DNA of 64,000 bases from Limisalsivibrio acetivorans. Its GTDB lineage: Bacteria > Chrysiogenota > Deferribacteres > Deferribacterales > Geovibrionaceae. Where the stretch lies: NCBI RefSeq assembly GCF_000421105.1, contig NZ_ATWF01000001.1, positions 716,930 to 780,929 on the forward strand, given 5' to 3'. The notes below the pieces were generated by a model. It was not told the DNA's origin and did no database searches. It saw only the letters and a list, made by a program, of their open reading frames with translations. This document shows, one piece after another, positions 1 through 8,411 of this stretch. The position numbers and the translations under genes are program-made. Within the stretch, counting starts at the first letter, position 1. Every line of letters starts with the position of its first letter.

Positions 1-1
1 C

Positions 2-274
2 GACAGCGATTTCATCGAGAAGGCTTATCTCGCAGGGCTTCTTTCGATTCTGGATGTGGTATTCTCCGCTCCCTTCGAGGATTTCATCGATCAATTCAAC
101 ATATCAGAGGAGATAAAAGCCGCAGTTACCGATGGTGAAGGCAGACTGGGAAAGCTTCTGGATCTTATGCAAAAGGTTGAGGAATATGATATAGCAGGGT
201 TCAATGAGATTCTGGATGAGTTCGGATTCTCCATGGAACAGCTTTCCGAGGCAAGGCTTGAGGGGCTCACATAG
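2..274 (+). CDS. C-terminal end of an EAL/HDOD (YuxH-type) signalling protein, 5' truncated
   Basis: An open frame enters from the left edge and stops at 274, giving 90 residues. The text runs DSDFIEKAYLAGLLSILDVVF, then a PFEDFIDQFNISEEIKAAV segment and a GRLGKLLDLM segment. This pattern (a [F/Y]LAGLLSxLD helix, then LSEEIKAAL, then GxLGxLL) is what I recognise from the end of the HDOD domain in YuxH-family proteins, which carry an N-terminal EAL-like c-di-GMP domain and a C-terminal HDOD domain. The EAL part lies outside the window, so catalytic status cannot be judged. The gene faces the receiver-kinase gene that ends at 348, and I see no clear hairpin terminator between them. Confidence 0.75.
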   Translation, partial: DSDFIEKAYLAGLLSILDVVFSAPFEDFIDQFNISEEIKAAVTDGEGRLGKLLDLMQKVEEYDIAGFNEILDEFGFSMEQLSEARLEGLT

Positions 275-347
275 CAAAGGGTTGCAGCAGGGTGTAATCG
301 ATACTTAAATCACGGACGGGTAATACATAATCCTCCAGCGAGAAGTG

Positions 348-1457
348 TTACGATTGCGGAAAGTCCACCCATACCTTGGTAGTACCGTCAACAGATTCGA
401 AGCCCATATTGGCACCAACGGTTTTCGCTGTGAGCCATGCGGAATATGTACCCAGACCGGTACCATGCTCCTTTCCACAGGTTGAGTATTTATCAAAGAA
501 ACAATCCCTTAAGTTCTCCGGAACCAATCCGCTGTTCTCTATCTCCAGTCGCTTAACATCGTCAACCTCATTCAGGCGTATATGCACCCGCCCACCTTTC
601 GGAGAAGCCTCGACAGCGTTCTTAAGCAGGTTTCCCACCATTGTGTAGCACAGGAGTCTCTCTCCGGGCACAAAGAAGCCTGCATCGAAGTAGCATGAGC
701 ACCCGTTCACTGTAAGCATCACCTCCACACCGATACGTGTGGCATAGGACATAAGATCCTCGATGGACTTATCGCATATCTCGATGAGATCCACCGATAC
801 CTTCTTAAGATTATAGGTTCCAAGCTCCATACGCAGAAGATCGTGGGAGCGGTTTATCATATGTAGCATTGTATTGGCGGATTCTCTGATCTTCTCAAGG
901 AGCATCTTCTCCTCCTCGCTGAAGGAGGATGACATGAGCAGAAGATCGGGCACATTCATGATACCCACCAGTGGCTGTTTCAGATCATGCTTTGTGATCC
1001 GCTCAACATCCTCACGAAGCCTTGCCGCCTCGAGAAGCTGATTGTTTTTTTCCTCAATACTCTGGCGCATACGAATTGATTCCACATGATTACGCACACG
1101 CATGCGCACCTTGGACGTGTTGACAGGCTTTGTAAGATAATCGATAGCACCCAGTTCAAGACCCTTCTCTTCGTCCACAGGGTCGCCCATAGCGGTAATG
1201 AAGATTACAGGGATATCGGCAGAACGGCTGTCCTCCTTGATCCTTCTGCATACTTCAAAGCCGTCCATTCCGGGCATCATGATATCCAAAAGGACAAGTG
1301 CCGGGGGATTCCCGCTAAAAATCTTATCAAGAGCCTCTCTGCCGCTTCGGGCTGACTCAACTTCATAATCCCTCTTAAGGCACTCCGTAAGCAGGCTGAT
1401 ATTAACAGGTTCATCATCCACAACAAGAATAATCTCCCGCTCATCATCGAGGGGCAT
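348..1457 (-). CDS. Receiver domain fused to histidine kinase-like ATPase
   Basis: This 369-residue protein has an N-terminal CheY-like receiver (residues about 8-125: acidic VVDDE, phosphoacceptor D58 in LLDIMMPGMDG, conserved lysine in LTKPVN). A coiled stretch follows, then an H-box-like KHDLKQPLVGIMN segment and a C-terminal HATPase domain (N-box NLLKNAVEASPKGG, G-box GTGLGTYSAW). Receiver-first hybrids often act as phosphorelay or output kinases that take phosphate or a state change from a partner. There are no membrane segments, so it is cytosolic. The start at 1457 has GGAGG six bases upstream; an in-frame ATG 21 bases further upstream lacks such a site. The next gene upstream on the same strand begins about 110 bases away and encodes a c-di-GMP enzyme. 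Confidence 0.85.
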   Translation of the reverse strand: MPLDDEREIILVVDDEPVNISLLTECLKRDYEVESARSGREALDKIFSGNPPALVLLDIMMPGMDGFEVCRRIKEDSRSADIPVIFITAMGDPVDEEKGLELGAIDYLTKPVNTSKVRMRVRNHVESIRMRQSIEEKNNQLLEAARLREDVERITKHDLKQPLVGIMNVPDLLLMSSSFSEEEKMLLEKIRESANTMLHMINRSHDLLRMELGTYNLKKVSVDLIEICDKSIEDLMSYATRIGVEVMLTVNGCSCYFDAGFFVPGERLLCYTMVGNLLKNAVEASPKGGRVHIRLNEVDDVKRLEIENSGLVPENLRDCFFDKYSTCGKEHGTGLGTYSAWLTAKTVGANMGFESVDGTTKVWVDFPQS

Positions 1458-1567
1458 AATCAACCTCCATCTTAACAAAACGTATATGATACTTGATAAA
1501 AAATATCATATTGAAGGGCTGATAACAAGTTTACTTGGATTAAAATGAAAATATCGAAATGAACAGC

Positions 1568-4327
1568 TTAAGAGTTCATAATAAACTCTATAAACTGCTC
1601 AGCAGGCATAGGCTTTCCGTAAAAATACCCCTGGATCTCGTAACAGCCAAGCTCCTTGAGAATGCTGGCCTGTGTCTCGTTTTCAACACCTTCGGCAACA
1701 ACACGCAACCTAAAGCCATCGGCGAGCCTTATCATCGTGGAAACAATGGCGGCGTCGTTCTGGTCGCTGTCGATCTCGTTTATGAAAGAACGGTCTATCT
1801 TAAGCCCCTGAATTGGAAGATGTTTCAGATAATACATCGATGAATATCCAGTTCCGAAATCATCGATAAAAACGGAGATTCCTGCCCCTGTGATCCTGTC
1901 CAGAACATCCTTCGTTCTATCAACATCCTTCATTATGTCGCTTTCTGTGAGCTCTACCTCAACCATATCCAGCCCTATACCTATACGTTTAACGGAGCTG
2001 AGCATCTGGGGAACCAGCTCTTGACGCTCAAGCTGTTTCGGCGAAAGGTTTACGGAAACCTTAAGACGCTTGCCGGTCTCCTCCTCCACCCTTTTCACAA
2101 ATTCACAACTCTGCTCAAACATCTGCCGGCCGAGATCCACTATCAGCCCGGTTTCCTCCATTACAGGGATAAACTCTGCAGGGCTAACCATCTTCCCCTC
2201 CTCGGGGAACCATCTGGCAAGAGCCTCCATACCATTAACTCTGCCGCTGGCAGTATCCACTCTGGGCTGATAGAAGGGAACAAACTCGCCGTTTTCAAGG
2301 CCTTTGCGAACCATGGTCTCCAGCTCGTGCCTGCGCTTCATCTCCTCGTTCATGGTTCCTGTAAAGAAGCGGAAGTTGTTCTTACCCCTCTCTTTGGCAC
2401 TGTACATGGCAATATCAGCATTCATGATAAGCTCTTCGGAGTTCTTGCCGTCGTCAGGGAAATAGGTTATCCCTATGGATGTGGAGATATAAAGCTCATG
2501 TCCGTCAAGAACCACAGGTTCCGCAAAGCTGTCCAGAATCCTCTGACAGACAGATGTTAGGTATGCAGGCTCCTCTATCTCTTCGATTATAATAACGAAT
2601 TCGTCACCGCCCAGCCTTCCAACGGTGTCCTCGTCACGCATGAGTGACTTGAGATGATCCGCAACATGCTGAAGGAGCTTGTCACCCATGGGATGACCCA
2701 GGGTGTCGTTTATACGCTTAAAATTGTCCAGATCCATAAAGATAACCGCTATCTGTTTCTGAACCCTCTGGGCGTGGGATATCGCATGCTCCAGTCTGTC
2801 GTTTATGAGGAAACGGTTCGGCAGGCCGGTCAGGGCATCGTGGTGCGCCTGGTACTTGATCTTGGCCTCTTTGTCCTTGTATTCAGAGATATCGTGGAAG
2901 GCGGAAACGTAGTTTACAATCTCCCCTTCCTGATTATAGATACAGAAGATATTCAACCACTCCGGGTATGCCTCACCAGTTTTTCGCCTGTTCCATATTT
3001 CGCCGGACCAGCGCCCTTCCCTATTTATTGCGTTCCACATCCTTTCATAGAATTCATCGCTGTGTCTGTCCGATTTAAGGATGCGGGGGTTTTTACCCAA
3101 AACCTCTTCTTCTGTATAGCCCGTTACCTCTGTGAATGAATTGTTTATCTGTATTATGTTTGCATCTTTATCTGTTATGCTTATCGCCTCAATGGAGTTC
3201 TCAAATATCTCATGGAAAAGCTCCATCTTGGCAACAGCTTCCTTCCTCTCGGCTATCTCTTTTGTCAGCTCCTCTGTTCTTTGCTCAACGGATTTCTTCA
3301 GCCTCCAGTTGAACATAAACAGCATTATTGCCGCACCAGCCAATGCGGTTAAAATTACAGCCATTACTGCCAGTGTATTTCTTAGGTAAACATGGGAGTG
3401 ATCGCTATAAGTCTCAGGCAGGAAGTAGGTTAGATTATATCCATCCTCAGCCAGACCGAGCTTGATATATGTATTAGCCATATGCTGCCAACGGCCTCTG
3501 TTCATATGGCCTATCTCCACCAGCTTGGGGAGCATAAGGGACTTCATGGTCTCGGCTTCATATATAAGGTGTTCCCTTGTTTTGGATGTCTCGTAGTTTC
3601 TCAGGATATGGTCAACGGTTTCTTCAACATTATCAAGAGCGTATTCCCAACCTTTGAGTGTGGCGTTCTTAAAGGCCATAACCTTTTCGTAGTTGTCTTC
3701 AGCCATCTCTCTGGATGTGAAGATAGTGTCGCCGTAAAAATCGATGCCGTAGGTTATCGGATTGATATAAACAACAGGAATCCCCTCCTTTATAAGATAA
3801 TAAGGAGTATTAGTCAGGTATGCCTCCGTGGCGTCTATCTCATCATTGACTAGCTCATTAATATCCCATGTTGTTTCAACAAGATCGAGAGAGCTGATGT
3901 GCAGGCCTTCATTGATAAGCATGGCGTTTATTATGGGGTTCTCCCCAAGCATAACCTTTTTTCCCACAAGGTCATGTGGTGAGCGGATATTTGATGACTT
4001 CTTGGCCATGATAACCGTAGGGGAGTGCTGAATAATGGTGGCCACGGAAACAACGGGCTCACCTTTCAGATAATTAAGTACAAGCTCGGGGCCTGCTATG
4101 CCGAAATCCGTTTCACCGGAGACGATGTCATTTATATTGTCGAGGTCAGAGGTGTATTCTTTAACCTGTACGTCAAGACCCGCCGCATCATAGTACCCTT
4201 GTTCAATAGCCATATATATGCCAGCAAACTGGAACTGATGGTGCCACTTCAGGCGCACCGAAACTTCATCGGCTGCATGGGCGGTAAAGATGGAGAACAA
4301 AAAGATCAGGACAAGGAATAAACGCAT
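1568..4327 (-). CDS. NMT1-like periplasmic sensor, PAS, GGDEF and EAL c-di-GMP enzyme
   Basis: This is a 919-residue multidomain protein. A signal peptide (RLFLVLIFLFSIFTAHA) leads an NMT1/THI5-type substrate-binding domain to about residue 250 (motifs LKWHHQFQFAGIYMA and EQGYYDAAGLDV). A membrane helix lies near residues 320-345, followed by a short coiled coil, a PAS domain (ITDKDANIIQINNSF), GGDEF (intact GGDEF in VGRLGGDEFVIII) and EAL (MEALARWF, IDDFGTGYSS, LKIDRSFI). Both catalytic signatures look intact, so it could both make and hydrolyse c-di-GMP. The binding domain is related to pyrimidine and sulfonate binding proteins; the ligand cannot be read from sequence. Two in-frame starts just upstream (4333 ATG, 4339 TTG) are possible; 4327 places the signal peptide best. 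Confidence 0.9.
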   Translation of the reverse strand: MRLFLVLIFLFSIFTAHAADEVSVRLKWHHQFQFAGIYMAIEQGYYDAAGLDVQVKEYTSDLDNINDIVSGETDFGIAGPELVLNYLKGEPVVSVATIIQHSPTVIMAKKSSNIRSPHDLVGKKVMLGENPIINAMLINEGLHISSLDLVETTWDINELVNDEIDATEAYLTNTPYYLIKEGIPVVYINPITYGIDFYGDTIFTSREMAEDNYEKVMAFKNATLKGWEYALDNVEETVDHILRNYETSKTREHLIYEAETMKSLMLPKLVEIGHMNRGRWQHMANTYIKLGLAEDGYNLTYFLPETYSDHSHVYLRNTLAVMAVILTALAGAAIMLFMFNWRLKKSVEQRTEELTKEIAERKEAVAKMELFHEIFENSIEAISITDKDANIIQINNSFTEVTGYTEEEVLGKNPRILKSDRHSDEFYERMWNAINREGRWSGEIWNRRKTGEAYPEWLNIFCIYNQEGEIVNYVSAFHDISEYKDKEAKIKYQAHHDALTGLPNRFLINDRLEHAISHAQRVQKQIAVIFMDLDNFKRINDTLGHPMGDKLLQHVADHLKSLMRDEDTVGRLGGDEFVIIIEEIEEPAYLTSVCQRILDSFAEPVVLDGHELYISTSIGITYFPDDGKNSEELIMNADIAMYSAKERGKNNFRFFTGTMNEEMKRRHELETMVRKGLENGEFVPFYQPRVDTASGRVNGMEALARWFPEEGKMVSPAEFIPVMEETGLIVDLGRQMFEQSCEFVKRVEEETGKRLKVSVNLSPKQLERQELVPQMLSSVKRIGIGLDMVEVELTESDIMKDVDRTKDVLDRITGAGISVFIDDFGTGYSSMYYLKHLPIQGLKIDRSFINEIDSDQNDAAIVSTMIRLADGFRLRVVAEGVENETQASILKELGCYEIQGYFYGKPMPAEQFIEFIMNS

Positions 4328-4407
4328 TATCATATCCAATTGTTTCTTATATTAATAAAGCATACTTATTAATAGTAACAAAAAGAAATTACTTTACCAA
4401 ATATAAA

Positions 4408-4734
4408 CTATCCCTCTCCCCTTTTTTTCATGTACATCTTAATGAGTTTCACGATGGGGAGGAACACTGCAAAATGGTACATAATGAAGCCAAGACCTGC
4501 TGTCATGGCATATTCGCTAAGGTTCTGCATGAAATCCCCCGTGTCAGGAAACTCCGCCAAACCGGGAAGAAGGGCATTGATTGTAGCTATATAGGCAAGA
4601 ACGGAAGCGAGAAGGGTAAGACCGTTTATGATAGAGGGCGGAAGACTGCTTCCGGGGAGATCCTTGCCGCAGTCGGGACACTCTGCACCCATATATGTTT
4701 TTCCGCACTTCGGGCATTTATCCAGATTGCTCAT
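4408..4734 (-). CDS. Small zinc-ribbon membrane protein, hypothetical
   Basis: This 108-residue protein starts MSNLDKCPKCGKTY and has two CxxC pairs (CPKC, CPDC) forming a probable zinc ribbon within the first 25 residues. Two or three hydrophobic helices follow (INGLTLLASVLAYIATINALL; AMTAGLGFIMYHFAVFLPIV) and a basic tail. I do not recognise a specific family; zinc ribbon plus transmembrane helices is common among small bacterial proteins without assigned roles. No strong ribosome binding site is visible, and an in-frame ATG 18 bases upstream is an alternative start. The coding region itself looks genuine: balanced composition, no rare-codon runs, and a gene-sized gap from its neighbours. 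Confidence 0.65.
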   Translation of the reverse strand: MSNLDKCPKCGKTYMGAECPDCGKDLPGSSLPPSIINGLTLLASVLAYIATINALLPGLAEFPDTGDFMQNLSEYAMTAGLGFIMYHFAVFLPIVKLIKMYMKKRGEG

Positions 4735-4838
4735 AAATAATGAATAGCACAAAACAGATGAATTCTTAATATCTTTCTTTCATCAGTCGGGGTGGAAATC
4801 TCAGATATCTCTATTATCCTTTGAGTATGGGGGTAGAT

Positions 4839-5927
4839 ATGAGAGTTTTACTTACAATTTTGAGTTTATTAATCAGCATAACAGCTTACGCCGAAAAGCC
4901 CGATTTCGCAGTCGACATGCCCGATGGATTCAGTATAGAGATATTCGCCGATGATCTCCCCGGTGCGAGAAGTATGGTTATGGGTGATGAGGGAACCCTT
5001 TTTGTCGGCTCTAGAGGAGCCGGGAACGTTTATGCGGTTCGTGACACGGATGGAGACGGCACGGCGGATAAGAAATGGGTCATCGCTGAGGGGCTGAACT
5101 CCCCCAACGGCACTGCTTTCCGCAACGGGAGCCTGTATATAGGCGAGATCCACCGCATTATCCGTTTCGACAACATCGAGGATAGGCTCGATAACCCGCC
5201 TGAGCCAGTTGTTGTATATGATGAGCTCCCAAATGATGACTGGCACGGCTGGAAATACATTTCCTTCGGCCCGGACGGCAGGCTCTACATACCTGTCGGC
5301 GCACCTTGCAACGTATGCGATGAGGGGCACCCCTTCGCCGCACTGCATAGTATAAAGCCGGACGGAACAGACTTCCGCACCGAGGCCACAGGTATACGAA
5401 ACACCGTAGGCTTCGACTGGAATCCGAAGACGGGAACGTTGTGGTTCACCGACAACGGGAGAGACTGGCTCGGCGACACCCTCCCCCCCGATGAACTGAA
5501 CAGGATCAAGGGTGAAAACACCGATTTCGGCTATCCATACTGCTACGGCGACGGGGTTAAGGATCCCGCTTTTAGTACGGATAAAGACTGCACAAAGACG
5601 GTCTATCCGCAGGTTAACCTCACAGCCCATGTTGCGGCACTCGGCATGAAATTTTACGACGGCGATATGTTCCCCGAGGAATACAGAGGCGGAATATTCT
5701 TTGCCATGCACGGCTCATGGAACCGTAGCACGAAGGTGGGCTATAAGGTTTATTTCGTAAAGGTGGAGAACGATAAGGCAGTCAGCCATAAAGACTTCGC
5801 CACGGGGTGGCTCGATGACGGCTATGTTAACGGACGGCCAGTGGACATCTTCATAATGCCCGACGGCTCCATGCTAGTCTCAGACGACAAGGCGGGGCAG
5901 ATATACCGGATAGAATACGGGGGTTGA
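4839..5927 (+). CDS. PQQ-dependent sugar (glucose/sorbosone) dehydrogenase-like periplasmic protein
   Basis: This 362-residue protein has a signal peptide (MRVLLTILSLLISITAYA) and a six-bladed beta-propeller of the soluble PQQ sugar dehydrogenase superfamily. Visible family signatures include GSRGAGNVYAVRDTDGDG, EGLNSPNGTAF, DDWHGWKYISFGPDGRLYIPVG, RNTVGFDWNP, LWFTDNGRDWLGD and FAMHGSWNRS. The family oxidises aldoses or related sugars using PQQ and calcium, but many members have no proven substrate. There are no PQQ biosynthesis genes in the window, so cofactor supply is unknown. The ATG at 4839 is preceded by GGGGGT at a suitable distance. It stands alone, divergent from the zinc-ribbon gene. 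Confidence 0.85.
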   Translation: MRVLLTILSLLISITAYAEKPDFAVDMPDGFSIEIFADDLPGARSMVMGDEGTLFVGSRGAGNVYAVRDTDGDGTADKKWVIAEGLNSPNGTAFRNGSLYIGEIHRIIRFDNIEDRLDNPPEPVVVYDELPNDDWHGWKYISFGPDGRLYIPVGAPCNVCDEGHPFAALHSIKPDGTDFRTEATGIRNTVGFDWNPKTGTLWFTDNGRDWLGDTLPPDELNRIKGENTDFGYPYCYGDGVKDPAFSTDKDCTKTVYPQVNLTAHVAALGMKFYDGDMFPEEYRGGIFFAMHGSWNRSTKVGYKVYFVKVENDKAVSHKDFATGWLDDGYVNGRPVDIFIMPDGSMLVSDDKAGQIYRIEYGG

Positions 5928-6098
5928 TGGGATGCACTCTCTAAGCAATCTCACATAAAAGCTTTTAAAAACCTGATTAAATAAACTCTGTCTTACATAT
6001 CCAGAGTTATACTTTCTAAGAGCTATTTAGAAGTTTCTTTTGGGCACCAAAGCATCTTCAATCCTTGGCATTTATGTATAAGTTAGCAAATGTCGACT

Positions 6099-6398
6099 CT
6101 AAACCGCCGCTGGCTTTATATGACTTACATCAACAGATTGCCTAGCTTTTTGAAGGTCGTATGACATCTGAAGGTTAAGCCAGAGCTCTGGAGTTGTACT
6201 GAAGAACTTTCCCAGTCTTACAGCAACCTCAGGGGTTACTCCTCTGCGCTTGTTGCATATCTGGTTGACAGTGCGGAAAGAAACACCGATAGACTCGGCA
6301 AGTTTTTTCTGCGTAAGCCCTTCAGTTTCATCAATATACAGCTCTTTTAGGATCTCGCCGGGGTGGCTTTTGCTTCTATTCACATTTATACGCTCCAT
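6099..6398 (-). CDS. higA: HigA-type antitoxin, XRE-family HTH
   Basis: This 99-residue protein matches the HigA/VapI antitoxin pattern: SHPGEILKELYI at the start, a helix-turn-helix in LTQKKLAESIGVSFRTVNQICNKRRGVTPEVAVRLGKFF, then TTPELWLNLQMSYDLQKA. It should bind and neutralise the toxin encoded upstream and, with it, repress the operon. The gene follows the toxin by 9 bases; its GGAGG ribosome site overlaps the toxin stop region, which indicates translational coupling. The toxin-before-antitoxin order is typical of higBA. No decay is visible. Confidence 0.9.
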   Translation of the reverse strand: MERINVNRSKSHPGEILKELYIDETEGLTQKKLAESIGVSFRTVNQICNKRRGVTPEVAVRLGKFFSTTPELWLNLQMSYDLQKARQSVDVSHIKPAAV

Positions 6399-6407
6399 AT
6401 CAGCCTC

Positions 6408-6689
6408 CTAATGATAGTCGATTATCTTTACATCAAAGGCGTTTTCATCCTCAAAACGGAAAATGATTCGCCATTGCTTATTTATACTTATGCTCCAAAA
6501 GTCCTTAAGATCCCCTGACAGCTTATGAAGCCTCCGTCCTCCCAGGGCACCAAGGTCTTCCACCACAGAAGTCTCATCTAAAAGGTCGAGCATAAGCACT
6601 GCCTTTTGCATAATCTCCTGAGGAAACTTTTTGCTGTAACCATCAACATAAAGCCTCCTTGTTTCTTTATCAGCAAAATTGACTATCAT
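6408..6689 (-). CDS. higB: HigB-type toxin (RelE superfamily mRNA interferase)
   Basis: This 93-residue protein begins MIVNFADKETRRLY and contains the HigB hallmarks GGRRLHKLSGDLKDFWSIS and NKQWRIIFRFEDENAFDVKIIDYH. The family cleaves ribosome-bound mRNA; the conserved basic and aromatic residues near the C-terminus (R and W of QWRIIFRF, terminal DYH) are present, so it is probably active. An upstream in-frame ATG at 6707 would add six residues, but HigB relatives start at the MI(V/K)xF position. Neither start has a good Shine-Dalgarno, which could keep toxin expression low. A palindrome lies 9-29 bases upstream of the chosen start. Confidence 0.88.
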   Translation of the reverse strand: MIVNFADKETRRLYVDGYSKKFPQEIMQKAVLMLDLLDETSVVEDLGALGGRRLHKLSGDLKDFWSISINKQWRIIFRFEDENAFDVKIIDYH

Positions 6690-6697
6690 AATTGAAA

Positions 6698-6718
6698 ATA
6701 TAACCATACTGGTTATAT
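6698..6718. promoter_or_regulatory. Palindromic operator upstream of higBA
   Basis: A perfect inverted repeat ATATAACC-N5-GGTTATAT sits immediately upstream of the higB start and overlaps the alternative ATG at 6707. Its position fits a HigA or HigBA binding site for autorepression, as is usual for type II modules. The function is inferred. Confidence 0.6.
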
Positions 6719-6784
6719 GTCAACAGGTATACGGGAACTAAAAAAGCATTTAAATGCTTGTAAACTATAACTGGAGGATTACAA

Positions 6785-7072
6785 ATGGACGCTGACAGCA
6801 TCAATACAATAGTGCGAATATTCAATGAGAATAACACCACAAGCAAGGAGAATATCATAATCAATATCTATGCTAACACATCAATATGTAGTAAGGCACA
6901 ACGCCTTATAGATGATATTAGGGTACATCTGGACAGGATCTCCCGCTCTGAGCTGTGGCTCAGAGAATCATGGCAACGAGAATCAGGCGAGCTCTACCCA
7001 ACGCTTGATGCATGCTCATACGACGAGTTTTGCATCCTCTACTCGTTCGCGACATCATTTCAGCAGGGCTGA
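6785..7072 (+). CDS. Hypothetical protein, 95 aa
   Basis: This reading frame is preceded by a good GGAGG ribosome site eight bases from the ATG. The product (starting MDADSINTIVRIFNENN) has an N/I-rich first half and a polar alpha-helical second half with three cysteines; there is no signal peptide or membrane helix. I do not recognise a family. It is divergent from higBA and may share its intergenic promoter region. It may be an accessory gene carried with the toxin-antitoxin pair, but nothing in the sequence proves this. Confidence 0.5.
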   Translation: MDADSINTIVRIFNENNTTSKENIIINIYANTSICSKAQRLIDDIRVHLDRISRSELWLRESWQRESGELYPTLDACSYDEFCILYSFATSFQQG

Positions 7073-7212
7073 ATGCAATGTTAAATTGAATATATGATTT
7101 TATCACTTTGTTATCAGCCATATATAAAGATTGGCAACAATTGTTTATAACATCTAATAACAATATGAAGTGTAAAAAATTCCATGACATGCAAGGTGGG
7201 TAATAGGTGGGT

Positions 7213-7258
7213 AAAAATAAAGAAGCGGGTTCCGGCATATGAACCGAAACCCGCTTCT
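7213..7258 (-). terminator. Rho-independent terminator of the tRNA-Arg transcript
   Basis: Read on the minus strand, a long stem (AGAAGCGGGTT paired with AACCCGCTTCT, loop about 15 bases) is followed by TTATTTTTA. It lies just 3' of the tRNA. Confidence 0.8.
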
Positions 7259-7265
7259 GTCTAAG

Positions 7266-7339
7266 CGCGCCTGGGAGGAGTCGAACCCCCAACCTTTTGA
7301 TCCGTAGTCAAACGCTCTATCCAATTGAGCTACAGGCGC
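7266..7339 (-). tRNA. tRNA-Arg (anticodon ACG)
   Basis: The 74-base cloverleaf reads on the minus strand with acceptor stem GCGCCTG/CAGGCGC, discriminator G, D-arm TAGCTCAATTGGATAGAGC, anticodon stem TTTGA/TCAAA around loop CTACGGA (anticodon ACG) and T-arm GGGGGTTCGACTCCTCC. A34 would be deaminated to inosine by TadA to read CGN codons. The 3' CCA is not encoded; the following genomic bases on that strand are CTT. Confidence 0.96.
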
Positions 7340-7434
7340 ATCAGGGAAAGTATAATTATAGAAGTTTTGCCTATTTTGCAAGGACTTTTTTAAGAAAATT
7401 TCCCATAGCCAAAACATCTTTGCCGTTATAACAC

Positions 7435-8364
7435 TCAGCCGTCTTTGTTGATCTCCTCTATGAGTTCCTTGAGAATCTCCTCTGCCCTGTCGTTTGAGAC
7501 CTGACAGGTTCCGGCATTCTCGTGCCCTCCCCCGCCATAGCGGAGCATAAGGTCGCCGATATTCGTATTCGATGAACGGTTTACGATGGATTTACCCACT
7601 GCAAAAACCGTATTCTGCTTCTTGAGCCCCCAAAGAACATGGATAGATATGTTCTGCTCGGGGAAAAGTGCATATATCATGAAGCGGTTACCCGCATAGA
7701 TCGTTTCTTCCTCACGCAGGTCCAGCACAACAAGATTGCCGTGTACCGTACTGCATCTCTTTATCTGCTCACGGAAAAGCTTCTCATGCTCGAAGTAAAG
7801 CTCCACTCGCTCCTTAACGTCCGGATGGCTCATGATCTCCTCGATGGTCATATCCTTACAGTGATCTATGAGGTCCATCATAAGATTGTAGTTCGATATC
7901 CTGAACTCACGGAAGCGCCCAAGCCCCGTTCTCGCATCCATAAGGAAGTTCAGCAGGACCCATCCCTTCGGCTCGAGGATCTCCTCCATGGTAAACTGTG
8001 CGGAGTCACCCTTGTCCACAGCCTCCATCATATCATCGCTGATACCGGGAAACTTATCCTTACCGCCGTAATAGTTGTATACAACCCTTGCCGCAGAGGG
8101 CGCATCCGGATCTATTATATGATTATCCTTCTCCTCTCCAACACGCACTGTCTCGCTGGAATGGTGGTCAAAGGCCATATAAACACCTTCGACATAAGGA
8201 AGGTTTGTGGTTATATCTTTGCTTGTAACCTCAACCTTGCCATCCTGCATATCCTTCGGGTGAACAAACTTGATATCATCAATAATATCGAGGTCTTTCA
8301 GCAATACTCCGCAAACTAGACCGTCAAAATCGCTCCTCGTAATAAGCCTGTACTTTTCTGCCAT
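7435..8364 (-). CDS. DHH-family phosphoesterase (exopolyphosphatase/oligonucleotide phosphatase-like)
   Basis: This 309-residue cytosolic protein has the DHH core (TRSDFDGLVCG near the start, FDHHSSE near residue 66, and a further aspartate in DKGDSAQF) and a C-terminal DHHA1 domain with the GGGGHENAGTC nucleic-acid/phosphate loop. The family uses two Mn ions to hydrolyse short RNAs, pAp, c-di-nucleotides or polyphosphate; the substrate cannot be fixed from sequence. A GAGGTG site precedes the ATG. It lies upstream of the tRNA gene on the same strand and next to mobA, with no evidence of a shared function. Confidence 0.85.
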   Translation of the reverse strand: MAEKYRLITRSDFDGLVCGVLLKDLDIIDDIKFVHPKDMQDGKVEVTSKDITTNLPYVEGVYMAFDHHSSETVRVGEEKDNHIIDPDAPSAARVVYNYYGGKDKFPGISDDMMEAVDKGDSAQFTMEEILEPKGWVLLNFLMDARTGLGRFREFRISNYNLMMDLIDHCKDMTIEEIMSHPDVKERVELYFEHEKLFREQIKRCSTVHGNLVVLDLREEETIYAGNRFMIYALFPEQNISIHVLWGLKKQNTVFAVGKSIVNRSSNTNIGDLMLRYGGGGHENAGTCQVSNDRAEEILKELIEEINKDG

Positions 8365-8411
8365 TTAATCACCTCATGTGTTTGCATCTTATAAATAATA
8401 CCACAAAGGAA

